Assembly: GCA_949317995.1 (NCBI GenBank) | Contig: OX439050.1 | Span: 23,323,839 to 23,387,838, forward strand | Direction of reading: 5' to 3' | Source of the DNA: Acholoe squamosa | Lineage: Eukaryota > Annelida > Polychaeta > Phyllodocida > Polynoidae | DNA: 64,000 nucleotides | In this document: positions 12,935 through 24,663 of the stretch, piece after piece | Layout: the number at the start of each line of letters is the position of its first letter | Numbering within the stretch: position 1 is the stretch's first letter | The notes under the pieces: model-generated | The model's database searches: none | Seen by the model: only the letters and a program-made list of their open reading frames with translations | Told to the model about the DNA's origin: nothing | Program-made: the position numbers and the translations under genes

Positions 12935-13349
12935 ATACTAATGTCTCAAAACATGATAAATCAGCCTTTTTCATAAAAAAATACATAACAATATGGTGAT
13001 TTTTATCATAAATTTTGATCTAGAAGGAATTTTCCATTTCTGTTTTCAGTTTGGGTTTTTGGTGAGTATCCCTGAAAATTGGCATAACAATCTGCAAATT
13101 TTGATTATTGGAAAGGTTGCCATGCCAACCAGGAACAGGTATATAGGTTGATTTCTCATGAAAATTTTACCATTCAAATATGGGCCATTTCTACCGAAAA
13201 TGGTGCATTTTAACAGAGAACATTGAATTTGCATAAAAAGTTAGGTTAATGTATTTTTATAATGATTTTAGAGTAATTTTGCCTCTCCAATGCCCCCTGG
13301 TGGCCAAATGGGTAATTAAAAATCCCCCACGGAGGGGTGTTCTCCCTTG

Positions 13350-13355
13350 ATGGGT

Positions 13356-13421
<66 letters not shown>
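13350..13421. repeat. (AT)n microsatellite
   Basis: About 35 uninterrupted AT units. The frame reading poly-Tyr/Ile here is not a gene. Confidence 0.95.
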
Positions 13422-13426
<5 letters not shown>

Positions 13427-14255
13427 TAATGAACTAATGAGGGATGACACAATGGCTGGATAGCCTACGATGTGTAGGTACCCATATCAATATACCTAAT
13501 AAACTCTATCATTCATTGTTTGATTGAATCATGCATCTAATTTGCATAATAATGCAAATAATCAAATAACAAAATGACCAACCCTTTCCTTACATGACTT
13601 TGGATGTAGAAATGGTATCTACACTCTCAGCCCCAATTGTAAATGGGCTATACAGACCGCTGTAGTCCATACAGCAGGACCTACATTGGGTTATTTGTTT
13701 TGTACTAACAGCAGCTACCACTGTATTCCAGAAATAGAAGCAATCTACTGAAAAACCCTTGTCGCGGTCTAACAGTGTATGTTATGCTGTTTTCAACATA
13801 TGAATCCCAATGAATCTTTCTAGCATTTGACATCAATTTAGCTTCTAGTTGGAATATTATTTGGTTGCCATGGCAACACAATTCTATGAGAATTCTTATT
13901 TAGGCCTTGTTTCAATTTACATTCCAAATATAGAAGGATTACAAGGAAATACAATGGTTTTTACCTTATAAATAAAACCAACAAAAGAACAATTTCTCAA
14001 GAGGCTTGATCCAGTACTAAATAGGGTCCTTTCCCCTTATATGCAGTCTATCTGAATCTGCATGGTGAGCTTTTTCACAGGCCGGTGCCTCATGAATGCA
14101 CCTAGACATTAGTGAAATATAACGAATATAATGAAATATAATGCATAAGGGTTGTATAGTGACTTAGTGATGTAAGGATATCAGTCCATGAATGCCTTGT
14201 ATCGAAAAACATCAAATGACCCCTTAGAACCTGATCAATCACCTAACCACATGGG

Positions 14256-14830
14256 GGAGCGGGTAGGGCACAGGACTCTCAGTCCATAGGTTGAATGTTC
14301 AAACTCCGCCTTTGGCAATGAATTTCTCATTGGTTTTAAGATTTAATCTGAGCAATTAGAGCTCCAAAATTGTGCTGAAATCCACCTCAAATTGTGCTGA
14401 TCAATATCCACCTCGAATTGTGCTGATATCCACCCAAAGACTGCTGCTGTGCAGGGATATCAAAACAGGAATATCCAGTAAAAGCACTGCCAGTCAAATC
14501 GTGTAATAATCTCAGATACACCAATGAGGGTGTAGCCCGAGTTGGTATATCTGATTGGTCCATAGGTTGAATGTTCAAACCCCACCTTTGGCAATGTATT
14601 TCTGGTCGGTTTTAACATTAGGATAGGTGTAACACTTAAGGTTACACTTCAAAAATTAGCTTTACCTCAAAAAAGTATATACCAGAAGTTGACAAGGCAC
14701 ACAAAATTCAGGACAGTGCATATATACTCGAACAATGCATGGGTGATATACAGAAAAAAAAAACACTGGACGGGCCAGAATCGTGGTATAAATATGTATG
14801 GTTAAGCATAACGTTACAAATAGTACCCAT
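14256..14830 (+). mobile_element. tRNA-derived SINE-like element (copy 1)
   Basis: The head at about 14260-14330 looks like a decayed tRNA: an A-box-like stretch GAGCGGGTAGGGCACAGGA and, about 35 nt on, a B-box-like GTTCAAACTCC. Part of the head (CATAGGTTGAATGTTCAAAC and its downstream flank) is duplicated at 14561-14620. The tail has AAAAAGTATATACCA, then GGCACA, a TGCAYGG block and CGTGGTATAA. The same landmarks in the same order occur at 33460-33555 after another tRNA-like head, so this is one dispersed family. A short triplicated TTGTGCTGA..ATCCACC unit lies at 14370-14430. Confidence 0.55.
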
Positions 14831-15458
14831 TCTGACAGAGGGCTTTCTAAGAGCTTACCAGCACAATACCAGTGCCGTCTACCAGATGTTATATAAGAAG
14901 CTTTCGGTCAATGTTCAGCCTTAGTATTACTAGCAGAGCAATTATTCTAAGGACGAGGCAGCTAAGTTTGTATGTTGGTGCCAGTAGCAGGATATTATAG
15001 GACTTACTCACTTTGCCTGTGAGTATATTAATGATTGCTGAACACTATTTCTCTATAAGGTCATATTCCTGGCGAGAAACAATAACATTACAAACTTTGT
15101 TATCCACATGCAGGGTCATGAAATGAGCACCATGCTCGTAGGTGAACTGAAAGAAAAGAGGAGTTTGACCAGCCGTCATGTTTTCTGGTTGGCATGTTAT
15201 TACAGCCTATTTACTATTTGTTATAATTGACATAGATGAATGTAAATTTTTTAAAATGAGTTGGCATGCAGACAGAGGATGCACCAATGGGCTTTTCCAC
15301 CTGACTGCACTGTGCTCTCTTTAGAACTGTACTAATAATATTCATTCCAAGATTGTTAGGTAGATGGTCTCTGTTCAGCCTCTGCTGCATCACTCATCAA
15401 GTAAATTAGTTCCATCAAAGGTCGGCCACCTAGTCTAGGACTAACATCCCTATAGGTA

Positions 15459-15656
15459 TACCGTAATGGCCTGTTTAAGCGCCGGGGTCTTAAATAAGTG
15501 CCGGTCTTGAATAAGCGCTGGGGGTCCAGGGGTATTGACATTAACCTTAAGTACTGAAAATAGTATTCAAATAAGCGCCTGTCTCATATAAGCACCGAGG
15601 GAACAGTGGGTTTTTAATTAATGAGCGCCCGGGCGCTTATACGGGCCACTACGGTA
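15459..15656. mobile_element. TACCGTA-type MITE, copy 1
   Basis: A 198-bp element with terminal inverted repeats TACCGTAATGGCCTGTTTAA on the left and, read inward from the right end, TACCGTAGTGGCCCGTATAA. The interior repeats AATAAGCGCC-like units. If the outer TA is the target duplication, the ends resemble those of Tc1/mariner-type MITEs. A partial copy of its right half lies at 37857-37946, and elements with related ends lie at 39211-39496 and 63642-63878. Confidence 0.65.
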
Positions 15657-15900
15657 AAAGTAAAGAAAATGTATATCGATGAATCAACATCATGAATGCT
15701 TCAAATTCAATAGGCACATTTCAACATTTCTACTATGTCATAGATCTGTGTTCACAAGAGGGATAGTCGCTTCATAATGTATGCAGCCAACTTGAGTTGA
15801 ATCTACCCTAGGTGTCCATTAATCTATAATTACAGTTTTGATTATACCTCACCTTTGCTCCTGTATTTCACCCAGGCGTGTATACAACCACTATGTTATC

Positions 15901-15922
15901 CATTAGTTGTTCTTGCTTACAG
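15901..15922 (+). promoter_or_regulatory. splice acceptor in the 5' leader of the SLC16-like gene
   Basis: A pyrimidine-rich TCTTGCTTACAG ends at 15922, just before ACACCCAAGCACC and the start ATG. It argues that the in-frame upstream ATG at 15855 is intronic and not the real start. Confidence 0.55.
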
Positions 15923-15935
15923 ACACCCAAGCACC

Positions 15936-18900
15936 ATGGTGCATAAGCAGAAGTATCAGGACCGTGGCTATGCCTGGGTGGTATGTCTGGCCTCCTTCAC
16001 CACCCATCTTATATACTGTGGTATCTACTTCTCCATGGGCATGTTCTACATTATCTTCTCACAACATATACCTGGGGACAGCAGCACTTTGTCACTCGTC
16101 TCTTCACTCAACTCAGCCGTCTATTATGGAACATGTTAGTCATTACTTTCTTCGTTGATATATTAAAATATTGTCTATGAATTACACTTGATATTCAAGA
16201 AAAATGTAAATAAACAGATTTAAAAGGAACTAAGAGATATGTTCAAGTATTAGATTATCACTCATGTAAATACTAGAATAGAGCCTGGCCCTTCTGTAAT
16301 TTGTCTTTGCTATTAAATAGGTCATTATACATACATACATTACAAGATCCGACCCTACATATGATAAGACTTAACCTTGCACCTTTGATGTGGTGCAGTA
16401 AATGTGTCATTATATTATGTGGTTAAGAAAATCTAATACATGATTATGCAGAAAGAAAAGGTCTGCAGATTAAAGGCAATTTTGCTCTGAAAGAACTCCT
16501 TTTGACAAAATTTCATAATGCTTAAATACAGTAGTCATCTTCAGCCCCCAGCGAGTCCCCCTATGAACATCCCTTAACATCCAAAAACACATATTTAAGA
16601 GATCCCTTATTCGGTAAGGGACCCTTACGGTTGTGTTTTTTCTCTAGTTCTATTAGAGCTTGGAGTTTGTTATCTTGGTTCCACCCCCCCATCTATTAAA
16701 TGGGACTATACATCAATTTACTATGATTTTATGGTAACCGTTATCTAACCCTGTTAATTTACAGCACCCCTGGTGGGTATGTTAGTTACACGTTTTGGAG
16801 AGAGGCCTGTCAGCATTTCTGGTGCTTTAATCAGCAGTATCGGCCTTATTCTGACATCCAGGGCAACACAAGCCTATCATGTTTACATCACATTTGGCTG
16901 CATGACAGGTGAGAATTATCTTGTGTTTTTTTGAAGATGTGCAGACATTTATTTCTGCCTCCAGTATGGGTGAAAATAGCAAAATTTGGTCAGTGTTATA
17001 AAGAAAATGTTGCTCACAATAGTTAAAGGCATCTATAGAACTGTGTGACTGCCACAGCTAGAATGTTTTCAGTGTGTATTATTCAATGTCTCAACTTGTC
17101 AGTCTAGATTAACATCAATTCCATCACTGATTACACATTTTATCATTTGAGGGGAAATGATCATGTTGATACAGGAAAATACCGATCAAATCGAGATATT
17201 ATTTGTCTCAGATCGAATTAAAATAGATAAGATTATAAAGGTGTCATCTTTATCATCGTACAAGATTGACCCTTCTAAAACCAGCACTATATTGATATAA
17301 TCAGAAGTGCCTTTAGTTGAAGTGGTTGTAGTAGTAAATAACTAAACAAAATCAACTCGTCGCCTCAGTGCAACAGGGTTGCAACTGACTCTTTGGCAAA
17401 ATTGAGTTTTCTTCTGTTTTAGCATAATATTATATAGACCCTTATCTACACACCATGAAACTATAAAAGCTCTGTCTATGATATGTGTACCTACACGTAG
17501 GCCCCAAGGCAATAAAGTTGTGTCAACTGTGCATCACTATTTCAAGGTCAATGAGCACGGATGATGTCTGATCCCTTTAATAAGATTGATAAGATAATAT
17601 TGCTAGCTATTTCTATAACAAGTCTGACCAACAAAGAAATTGTTTAAATGTACCAGGTATTTATAAATTGGATTAGTTTATTTACTTATTTTTCTTTTGC
17701 AAGATTCGCTCAGCAAATTAGTGTCACTCATCCTTTCAGGGCTTTACGGTGCTTCTTCATCTTAAATTTCCCTTTTGATTTTGAGGTTTTCCATTTGAAG
17801 AGACTGGAAGCACTACAGTTATATAGCATGTTTCATTCACCTTCCACTCCATAATAACTGTATACCACCTGTATTGCTATAATAATATCGATTTTCATTA
17901 CACCTACAGGTATAGGTCTGAGTCTACAGTGTATATCAGCACTCACCATACTCCCAGTGTACTTTGACAAGTGGCTGGGGGTGGCCTCAGGAATTGCCTG
18001 CTCTGGTGCAGGAGTGGGTTCCTTTATCTTCCCCTACATTATCAACCATCTAACTGATGTGTATGGATGGAGAGGGGCCCTCATCCTATGTGGGGCAATA
18101 CAGCTCCAGTGCATCATCACTTCTGCACTGTATCGCCCAAAGCCGTCCCATACCATTATCAACACAGTTATAGTGGAATCTAATGTTCCTCTGAAACAGG
18201 ACACTGACAATTTAACGAGCAGCTGTAAAAACCTGTCTACAGTAGAGAAATGTATTGATGGAGAACTCCCTGATGTGATATTAAAAGAAAAGAGTGCCTT
18301 ACAGAACTATTGCTCCATATTCCAGTTCAAGGTCTTCACAGTGTTCTGCATCAGCCAGGTTTTCTATATGATGGCACTGGTGATAGTTTATACCCACATA
18401 GGCAACTTTGCCATGTCCTTTGGTTTCACGAATAACGATGCGGTTTTACTGTTCCTAATCATTGGTGCAAGTAATGCCATCATGAGACTTCTATCAGGGT
18501 TGCTCACCCAAATACCAGGCTGCCATCCCCTCCTTGTGTGCCTAAGCCTGCTGCCACTTGGACTTGCCACCTTTCTCTTTGCCTTCTACACCAGCATGGC
18601 CCACCTTATGATGTACAGTGTCCTGTTTGGTATGTTCACAGCCCCCAATGTAATACTCTGTGTAAACGTGTCCAAAACTCTACTACCTCTGGAGAAGGTA
18701 GCCACAGGAATTAGCATCATATATCTGGCTTTTGCCCCAGGATCACTTGTTGGTGCACCTATAGCAGGTAAGTAAGGTTTCTCATCAGGAAGTGGTTTAA
18801 GTCCCAGTGGGGACAAACATGCTGAATCTATGTAATGTTGATTGACCATAATCAACATTATTTCAATGTTAATTCAACGTTCTGTGCCCACTGGAGTATC

Positions 18901-21355
18901 ACATAATTCATTAATGCATCATGTCTAATAGATGAATTATGTTTCTTCATTTACACAATCTGTATGGGTCGGAATGACATTTAACTCTTCCTTTACCGAT
19001 CGCGCATTTCACGATTTTTTCAGAAGTTGCCCTACGACCTGTGGCCTCTGCATATCTCAAACCATTAGTTTCTCCCATGAATTGGCGAGATATGTTGAGC
19101 TTCTCAACATGGCAGAGAATTAAAACAGGTTTGGGCCAATTACCCTCAATATTCAAGGCAAAAATCATGAAAAATGTGAAATAATTCTATTTTTTCAGTA
19201 CCTATACAGTTGATATAGTGGCCTTATATGACCGAGGAGCATACACGGGACTTACCCGAGGAATCCTATACACAGGACTCCACCCGAGGAAATCCTATAA
19301 CGGGACCTACTCACTTCCTATCCTATACACGGGACTCCACGCGAGGAAATCCTATACACGGGACCTACTCACTTTTTACTCTGTACAAAAAAAACTGTTT
19401 CTAGCATAGCCTGTGAGTCTTTCAAATCAAAGAATGGCGAGTTTTCAAAATTTGCAGTTCAGGGGGTCTGCCACCTCCTATGAGTGATATTACCCTAATA
19501 TTTTAGTGTTATTACCCTATGGTGAGTGATATTATCCTGAAGAAATTTAAAAAGGATTTTAGAGACAGCCTTCTTACCAATGTGTAAGGACTATGAAATA
19601 TGTATAAACAGAAATATTTTAGATGTTCATCAGATGCATTGTATCAAGCTTGTGGGGGAAAATCGAAAAAAAATACTCAAATGAATTATTTTTCAATATT
19701 TTAGAACGTTTTTAGCTGAAGGTAAAAATCATGGCGTAGTATCAATCGCAAAGTGTGTGATACCATCCCATATTTCCTTATTTGCCGTGAACTTTTGTAC
19801 AGGGTTGTACATAGATCATTAGAGGGTCATACATAGATCATTACAGGGTCGTACATAGATCATACAGGGTTGTACAGGATCTTACAGAGGTCGCACAGGA
19901 TTGTACACAGATTGCACAGGATCGTACAGAAAAGTATGTGTCCCAGGTATATGACAAACTGTCCCGTGTATAGGGTAAACTGTCCCATGTATATGGTAAA
20001 TTCGTTTGGAGAAAAAATACTGGACTTGGGTGGGACTCGAACCTGCGATAGTAGGATCTGCAGTCAGACGCCTTATCTATTACACTATGGAGGATGTGCT
20101 AGAATTGATAAAAACATATCCTTGAAACCACAAGAGTACTAAATTTTTCTCAAACATTAACATTTGAATGCTTCTTAAACGAAATGCAAACGGTACTTCA
20201 TCTGCAGTTCCATTCAGAATGAGTAGCAGCCATACATTTTACTACACTAAGATGAATACTCAGAGTGTATGTCAATCCCTAGAGTTAAGAGATAACACAA
20301 CACAGAAGAGTGTGGAAGTAATAACAGTTTTAATTTAGCAGCCTTTTTAACACTTTATCTGGACACACCTCATAACAACAATAGTCCAGCACATCATCAG
20401 ATCATGTAACATCACTCTTTCTTCCTCCTTTTAACCCTTAACTACAGCAATGTAAGAAATCGTATTGCTTGAAAGAATAGAACTTGTAACATTTGTTTTA
20501 TTTGATCCAGCATCTAGAATGTTATCTATACTTCTGTTTTCACCCGCTGTGAAAATGGATCGTCTAGGCAATGAATAGGTCCAAATAATGGTAATTGAAT
20601 TCAATGAAACACATGCCATTTGTCAGCACAACAATTACCTTCAAAGTATCATGTTATCTCCATTTCTCAATCATCTCAAATACCCGGGAAAGGAGGTGTC
20701 ACTGTAACCTGGAGTCAGCCAAAATCAGATTTGTGCTATACACCCCTTCCACCTCATTTAATATTGGTAGAAAACACACAAGAGCTCAACACCTCATATA
20801 TTCACACTCAATATGGTTACCCTGCTAATGGATAGATAACAGTGAGGAATTCAATCAGAATTGAATGGGTTTAAGTTTAGGCAACTGGTTGAAAGATACC
20901 ATGGTTCAAATATATAAAAATAAAACATCCCTGTTGTGCTTGTCTACACATAAGTAGATATCTGCTTCACACATTTGCATCGAGGCCATTCATTTAAGAG
21001 AACTTCCTAAGAAGAACATAATTTCTGTTGAGCTCCCTGAAAGCCTTGTCACCTCCCCCTCCCCCCACCAATAATCACTGATGATAAATTGCTTCCTACG
21101 CCCCACATCTCGATTTCTGGCATTGTAAGTCCAGGGTATTTGCATGCAATTTGCTTTACAGGATGAGTTATAAAGCCAAGATCTTATCATTCAAACACAA
21201 CTTTTAAATATTCTTTATTTTATTACATTTCAGGTTGGCTGTATGACAGTACAGGCATCTATGTCTACTCATTCTACTTGGCAGGAGGTCTGCTGTTACT
21301 TGCGGGTACTCTCAATCTGCTATGTCTCTGGTGCAACAGAAGCAACAATCATTGA
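15936..21355 (+). CDS. SLC16-family monocarboxylate transporter-like protein (4 coding exons)
   Basis: A predicted 12-TM major-facilitator plasma-membrane transporter of the SLC16 (proton-linked monocarboxylate) family. Coding exons: 15936-16134, 16765-16908, 17910-18767, 21234-21355. All are bounded by AG/GT, all introns are phase 1, and the total is 1,323 nt (440 residues plus TGA), the usual length for the family. The start ATG has a strong context (CACCATGG) and lies 13 nt after a probable splice acceptor (TCTTGCTTACAG, ending 15922), so an upstream non-coding exon is likely. Family signatures: DRGYAWVV at residues 9-16 before TM1, and YFDKWLGVASGIACSGAGVG from 132 in the TM4-TM5 region. 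A long hydrophilic loop follows RPK between TM6 and TM7. Substrate and isoform cannot be decided, as SLC16 members also carry thyroid hormones, aromatic amino acids and creatine. Exon 3 carries most of the helices. Intron 3 (2.5 kb) is full of repeats. Confidence 0.9.
16909..17909 (+). other. intron 2 of the SLC16-like gene
   Basis: A 1-kb intron (donor GTGAGA, acceptor ACCTACAG). I see no repeat or other feature of note inside. Confidence 0.7.
18801..18900. repeat. nested inverted repeat (MITE-like) in intron 3
   Basis: A perfect inner hairpin AATGTTGATT / AATCAACATT (18834-18843 and 18850-18859, 6-nt loop) lies between imperfect outer arms CCCAGTGGGGACA (about 18803) and TGTGCCCACTGGA (about 18884). 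The ~100-bp hairpin shape suggests a small MITE just downstream of exon 3. Confidence 0.5.
19231..19375. repeat. ~29-bp tandem repeat (about 5 units)
   Basis: The unit reads roughly ACACGGGACTCCACCCGAGG followed by AAATCCTAT. Two unit types alternate, one with CTCCACCCGAGG and one with CCTACTCACTTCC. The core CCTATACACGGGAC reappears in the opposite orientation at about 19960-19990. Confidence 0.75.
19800..19998. repeat. ~22-bp degenerate tandem repeat plus inverted CCTATACACGGGAC motifs
   Basis: Units of the form AGGGTTGTACATAGATCATT recur about six times from 19800 to 19930 and decay rightward. They are followed by two copies of AAACTGTCCCRTGTATAKGGT, the reverse complement of the core in the 19231-19375 array. 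Confidence 0.65.
20022..20095 (-). tRNA. decayed tRNA-Arg-like sequence (pseudogene or SINE head)
   Basis: On the minus strand this reads with a good internal promoter: A-box region TAGTGTAATAGATAAGGCG and B-box GGTTCGAGTCC, followed about 5 nt on by a T6 Pol III terminator (20012-20017). The body resembles animal tRNA-Arg (AATGGATAAGGCGTCTGACT type), but acceptor, anticodon and T stems all carry mismatches and the anticodon loop is altered. I take it as a pseudogene or SINE promoter, not a functional tRNA. It borders the tandem arrays at 19.2-20.0 kb. Confidence 0.6.
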
Positions 21356-21370
21356 ACAGTCAATATTATC

Positions 21371-21376
21371 AATAAA
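21371..21376 (+). terminator. candidate poly(A) signal of the SLC16-like gene
   Basis: AATAAA lies 16 nt after the stop codon. This is very close, so a downstream site may be used instead. Confidence 0.35.
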
Positions 21377-23751
21377 CTGGCATTTACACCTGATTCTCAT
21401 AGTACTTTGTGTTGTTTATCTCTACATTTCTGTCAATACAGCTTTCAGTTTGAGGGGGATCATTTTGTGTTCACTTTGATACACCTCCAAAAAGGCCACA
21501 GCTCGCTATAGTCTATAATATCCAGAAACATAATACATAAAAGTATCCTTTGAAGGTTTATGCCCAATTATTTATGAATTTTAACATATTATTACCAGTC
21601 CAAGGCTTATTTGCATAAAACTGTGTGTGTTCTCAAAGAGTGTAGCATATGAATACAGGTTGTTCCTAGACACAGGGTACCCCTTATAGGTGAGGTGTAA
21701 ATTTATCATTGTTAGAGCAAACTGGCATGAGAGGTGCACTACTTTGGTCCTTTGCACTGTACATTTTGGGTAATAGCCAACATGCCCTATACCAGTGAGG
21801 ATGACCTATATGTGCATACGGCCCTCCAAAAAGGCCATTGTCTCATAATTGTGAGGCAGTCTAGAAAGTGCTCTATAATCATTCCATCCAATTCTTTTTT
21901 GACCATAGAGGGACATCTTTCGAATATTCTGCACTAACGTTAAGGGTACTTTATAAGAAAGTATCTCCTCCCCAAAAAATTGTGATATTCTAGAAGGGAT
22001 GGGTAGGAGGATCAAGATTTCAAGTGATCTCACAAAGGTTGTTCGTCAATAAGGCATCCCGATGTTATGATATGATTAATTTTAGTAAATGTTGATTAGA
22101 AGCCATAAATTCTATGTTGGTTTTCTGCAGCTGCCTTACCTATTGATTTCCACCTGGAAGCTTTGAGGTAGAAAGGCCCGGACCCCAGCTGGGGAACTCA
22201 CCACCATTGATTTAAACTGGCCCTCTAGGTCAAAATGACAAAATTTGCTCAGCTTCTGTTGGCAGATTTACGGTTGTACTGGATGGTTGTACCATCTTCA
22301 AGGTGTGCCTTACAGCATTTCTCTGACTACTTTGGTTCATCCAACCTAGGTGGCTGCAAGCACCACAGCTATCAGGATTTAACACTGCAGATACCTTGCA
22401 GTTATGCCTTCAGTAGTGCCCTCTATCCAGGACCAAAAGAACTGTTATATTATGTTGTAGATCTTCAATTGAACTTGAACATGTCTTAACAAAATGTAAC
22501 ATGATTTCCATGGTGTATCTGAATCAGATTATGCATGTGTCAATTTTTTAAAAACCCATGAGCTATTGCGTTATTATGAAACTTCGCTAATTTCCAACAG
22601 TAAATTTGTACATAAAGAATTACTTCAATACAATTCCTGCTGATTAGCCAATTTAATCCCTATGTTAAATTCAGTCCCTTTGAGATTGCTTCTTATATCT
22701 CTCATGAGAGGGCACCACTGATGGCGTCGTGCGTGTGATATAGGAAACAACCCAGAGCGCTGCCCCTGATTCCCTGCACTGATCAGCTAATTTAGTATTG
22801 TTATATAATGATTAATGGCACTGTATATCATCGACGTATAGATTATAATTAGTGTGCCAAACTGATTGCTGCAATGAGTCCCCAGTAGACTGACCCCAGC
22901 GACATACAGCGCTGCCGTAACCATGGTACTGTTTTCCCCTACAATATAACGATGTGGGACATTGCAGCCTGACCAGTTCACATCACTGTCAGCTATCAAA
23001 ATTTGTTCTTCAGTTTTAAGCTTAGCTAGCAGGTTTTCTCTGTAATGCTTCGTTGTATTCATATGACTATAGGTTTTTGTGAGACTTTTATTCCTCAGTG
23101 GTATTGACGGTGTCTTTGACACGAATTAAGTTGCCAAAACAATTTCAGTATCTTGTTCCATTTGTTCACAGGTATAACCGGTATTACATTATTAGTTACA
23201 TACCTAACTTTTGTAACATGGAACAACGAGGATTCACATTATTGCTTGTTACCACTTTTTCTATATCGTGTTCAGTAATAAAACTTTTTCAAACCTCAAA
23301 GAATTCGCGTACAACACTCTTAATTCCATACCATTTTTGCAGGACAAAATCCATTAAAAAGATGTCCTTTAGACATGATACACCCCCAAAATTGGGAGAA
23401 ACCGTCTAGCTCTCAGTTCCCCACAGAGCTCATACCTTTTGTGAGATACACTCAGAAGCGGTGGGGGATGTGAGTGATGCATCCCTACACTTCTTTTTTA
23501 CACTATTGATTACCAGGTATGTATTGCATAATACAAGAATTCACACAGCTCATCCCCAACACTTTTTTTTTGCTGTTCTGCCCCCACTGTACACTGCAAC
23601 ACTGTGAGACACTATACCCCATTCAGCGGGATATTCCGGATTTCATCATATTTCTGCTCAAATATGTGTGTGGCTGAGAAGGGTAGGGAAATGCCTAGGT
23701 ACCTATGTTTGGCTTTAGGAAATGCCCATGTCCCTGTGTCAATTTGATGAA

Positions 23752-23785
23752 ATGGTGACATGGACAGAAAGGTCCATGTCACCAT
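23752..23785. repeat. perfect 14-bp hairpin
   Basis: ATGGTGACATGGAC and its exact reverse complement are separated by 6 nt. Confidence 0.85.
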
Positions 23786-24221
23786 GTCAATTTCAGGTGT
23801 CTTAAACCATCCTTTCGAAGTAAGACACCTCTTGATTCTCCCCACCCACAATAAAAAAAATACATCCCTTCGCTGAGACATGTGCCCGGGACATGTGCAT
23901 ACATGCGCTTCTTGGGATCAGTGAAGTGTGGACACAGTGAAACACAACGACCAGTGAAATGCTGGTACTTCTCTGGAAAATGGAAGAAATGCACTGCCTA
24001 CTAAAATATCACATGCCTACCCATTACCAGCTTAATATTGTATGCCACTAGAGGGCAGCAGGGTCGTCACAAGTCACAAGCAGACTTCTCCCAAGACTCT
24101 ACTACTTGATAGAGTCTGGGCCCGAGACTGGGTGCAGGTGGTGTAGCTGTCAGAGTCTCTCCAAGGAGGAGTAGGGGAATTATTTTAGATACAGTCTTTG
24201 GCCCAGAGGGCGATAGTTTAC

Positions 24222-24663
24222 AATAGAGAGTTTAAGATATGGGAACGTGTACCTGTATGGCAAAGGCTAGCCGTTCAGGTTGCAGTACAAGTATATAATG
24301 TGTTTAAGAATGCGCAGTGTTCTATATAGCAATCAATTCCTGAGGTGTGTGGATACAGCTGAGTGGGCCAAACCATGTAAACAACAGGTAATTAGGGAGG
24401 GATATAATTACCCTGTGTAATGCCCACTGCTGGATTAGGTACACACAGACCTTTTTACTAATTGTACAGGCCTATTATAATTCTTCATTCAAGCGTTTCT
24501 TTAATATATCTATTCTCCCTATACGTATGTGTAGAGTGACAGTTACACGTCCAAAACGTCAAACCTACAAGTTGTATACTGCTAGATGGGAATAACCGCC
24601 ACGTGACCTATGACATTACATGTTGCAGTACCCGTACACATTCATATCTTAAACTCCCTATTA
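24222..24663. repeat. ~30-bp inverted repeat spanning about 440 bp
   Basis: AATAGAGAGTTTAAGATATG near 24222 is mirrored by CATATCTTAAACTCCCTATT ending near 24662, with GTGTAC/GTACAC further in on both arms. It may be the ends of a MITE; no clear target duplication is seen. Confidence 0.45.

Noticed and set aside
13246-13452. Open frame reading long Ile/Tyr runs
   Set aside because: Translation of an (AT)n microsatellite; the same applies to 12516-12857, 35249-35480 and 40427-40609.
15855-15935. Upstream in-frame ATG extending the SLC16-like protein by 27 residues
   Set aside because: A pyrimidine tract and AG at 15922 indicate an intron boundary, and the DRGYAWVV motif is at the usual distance from the ATG at 15936.
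20022-20095. Functional tRNA gene on the minus strand
   Set aside because: Internal promoter boxes are good but acceptor, anticodon and T stems are mispaired.
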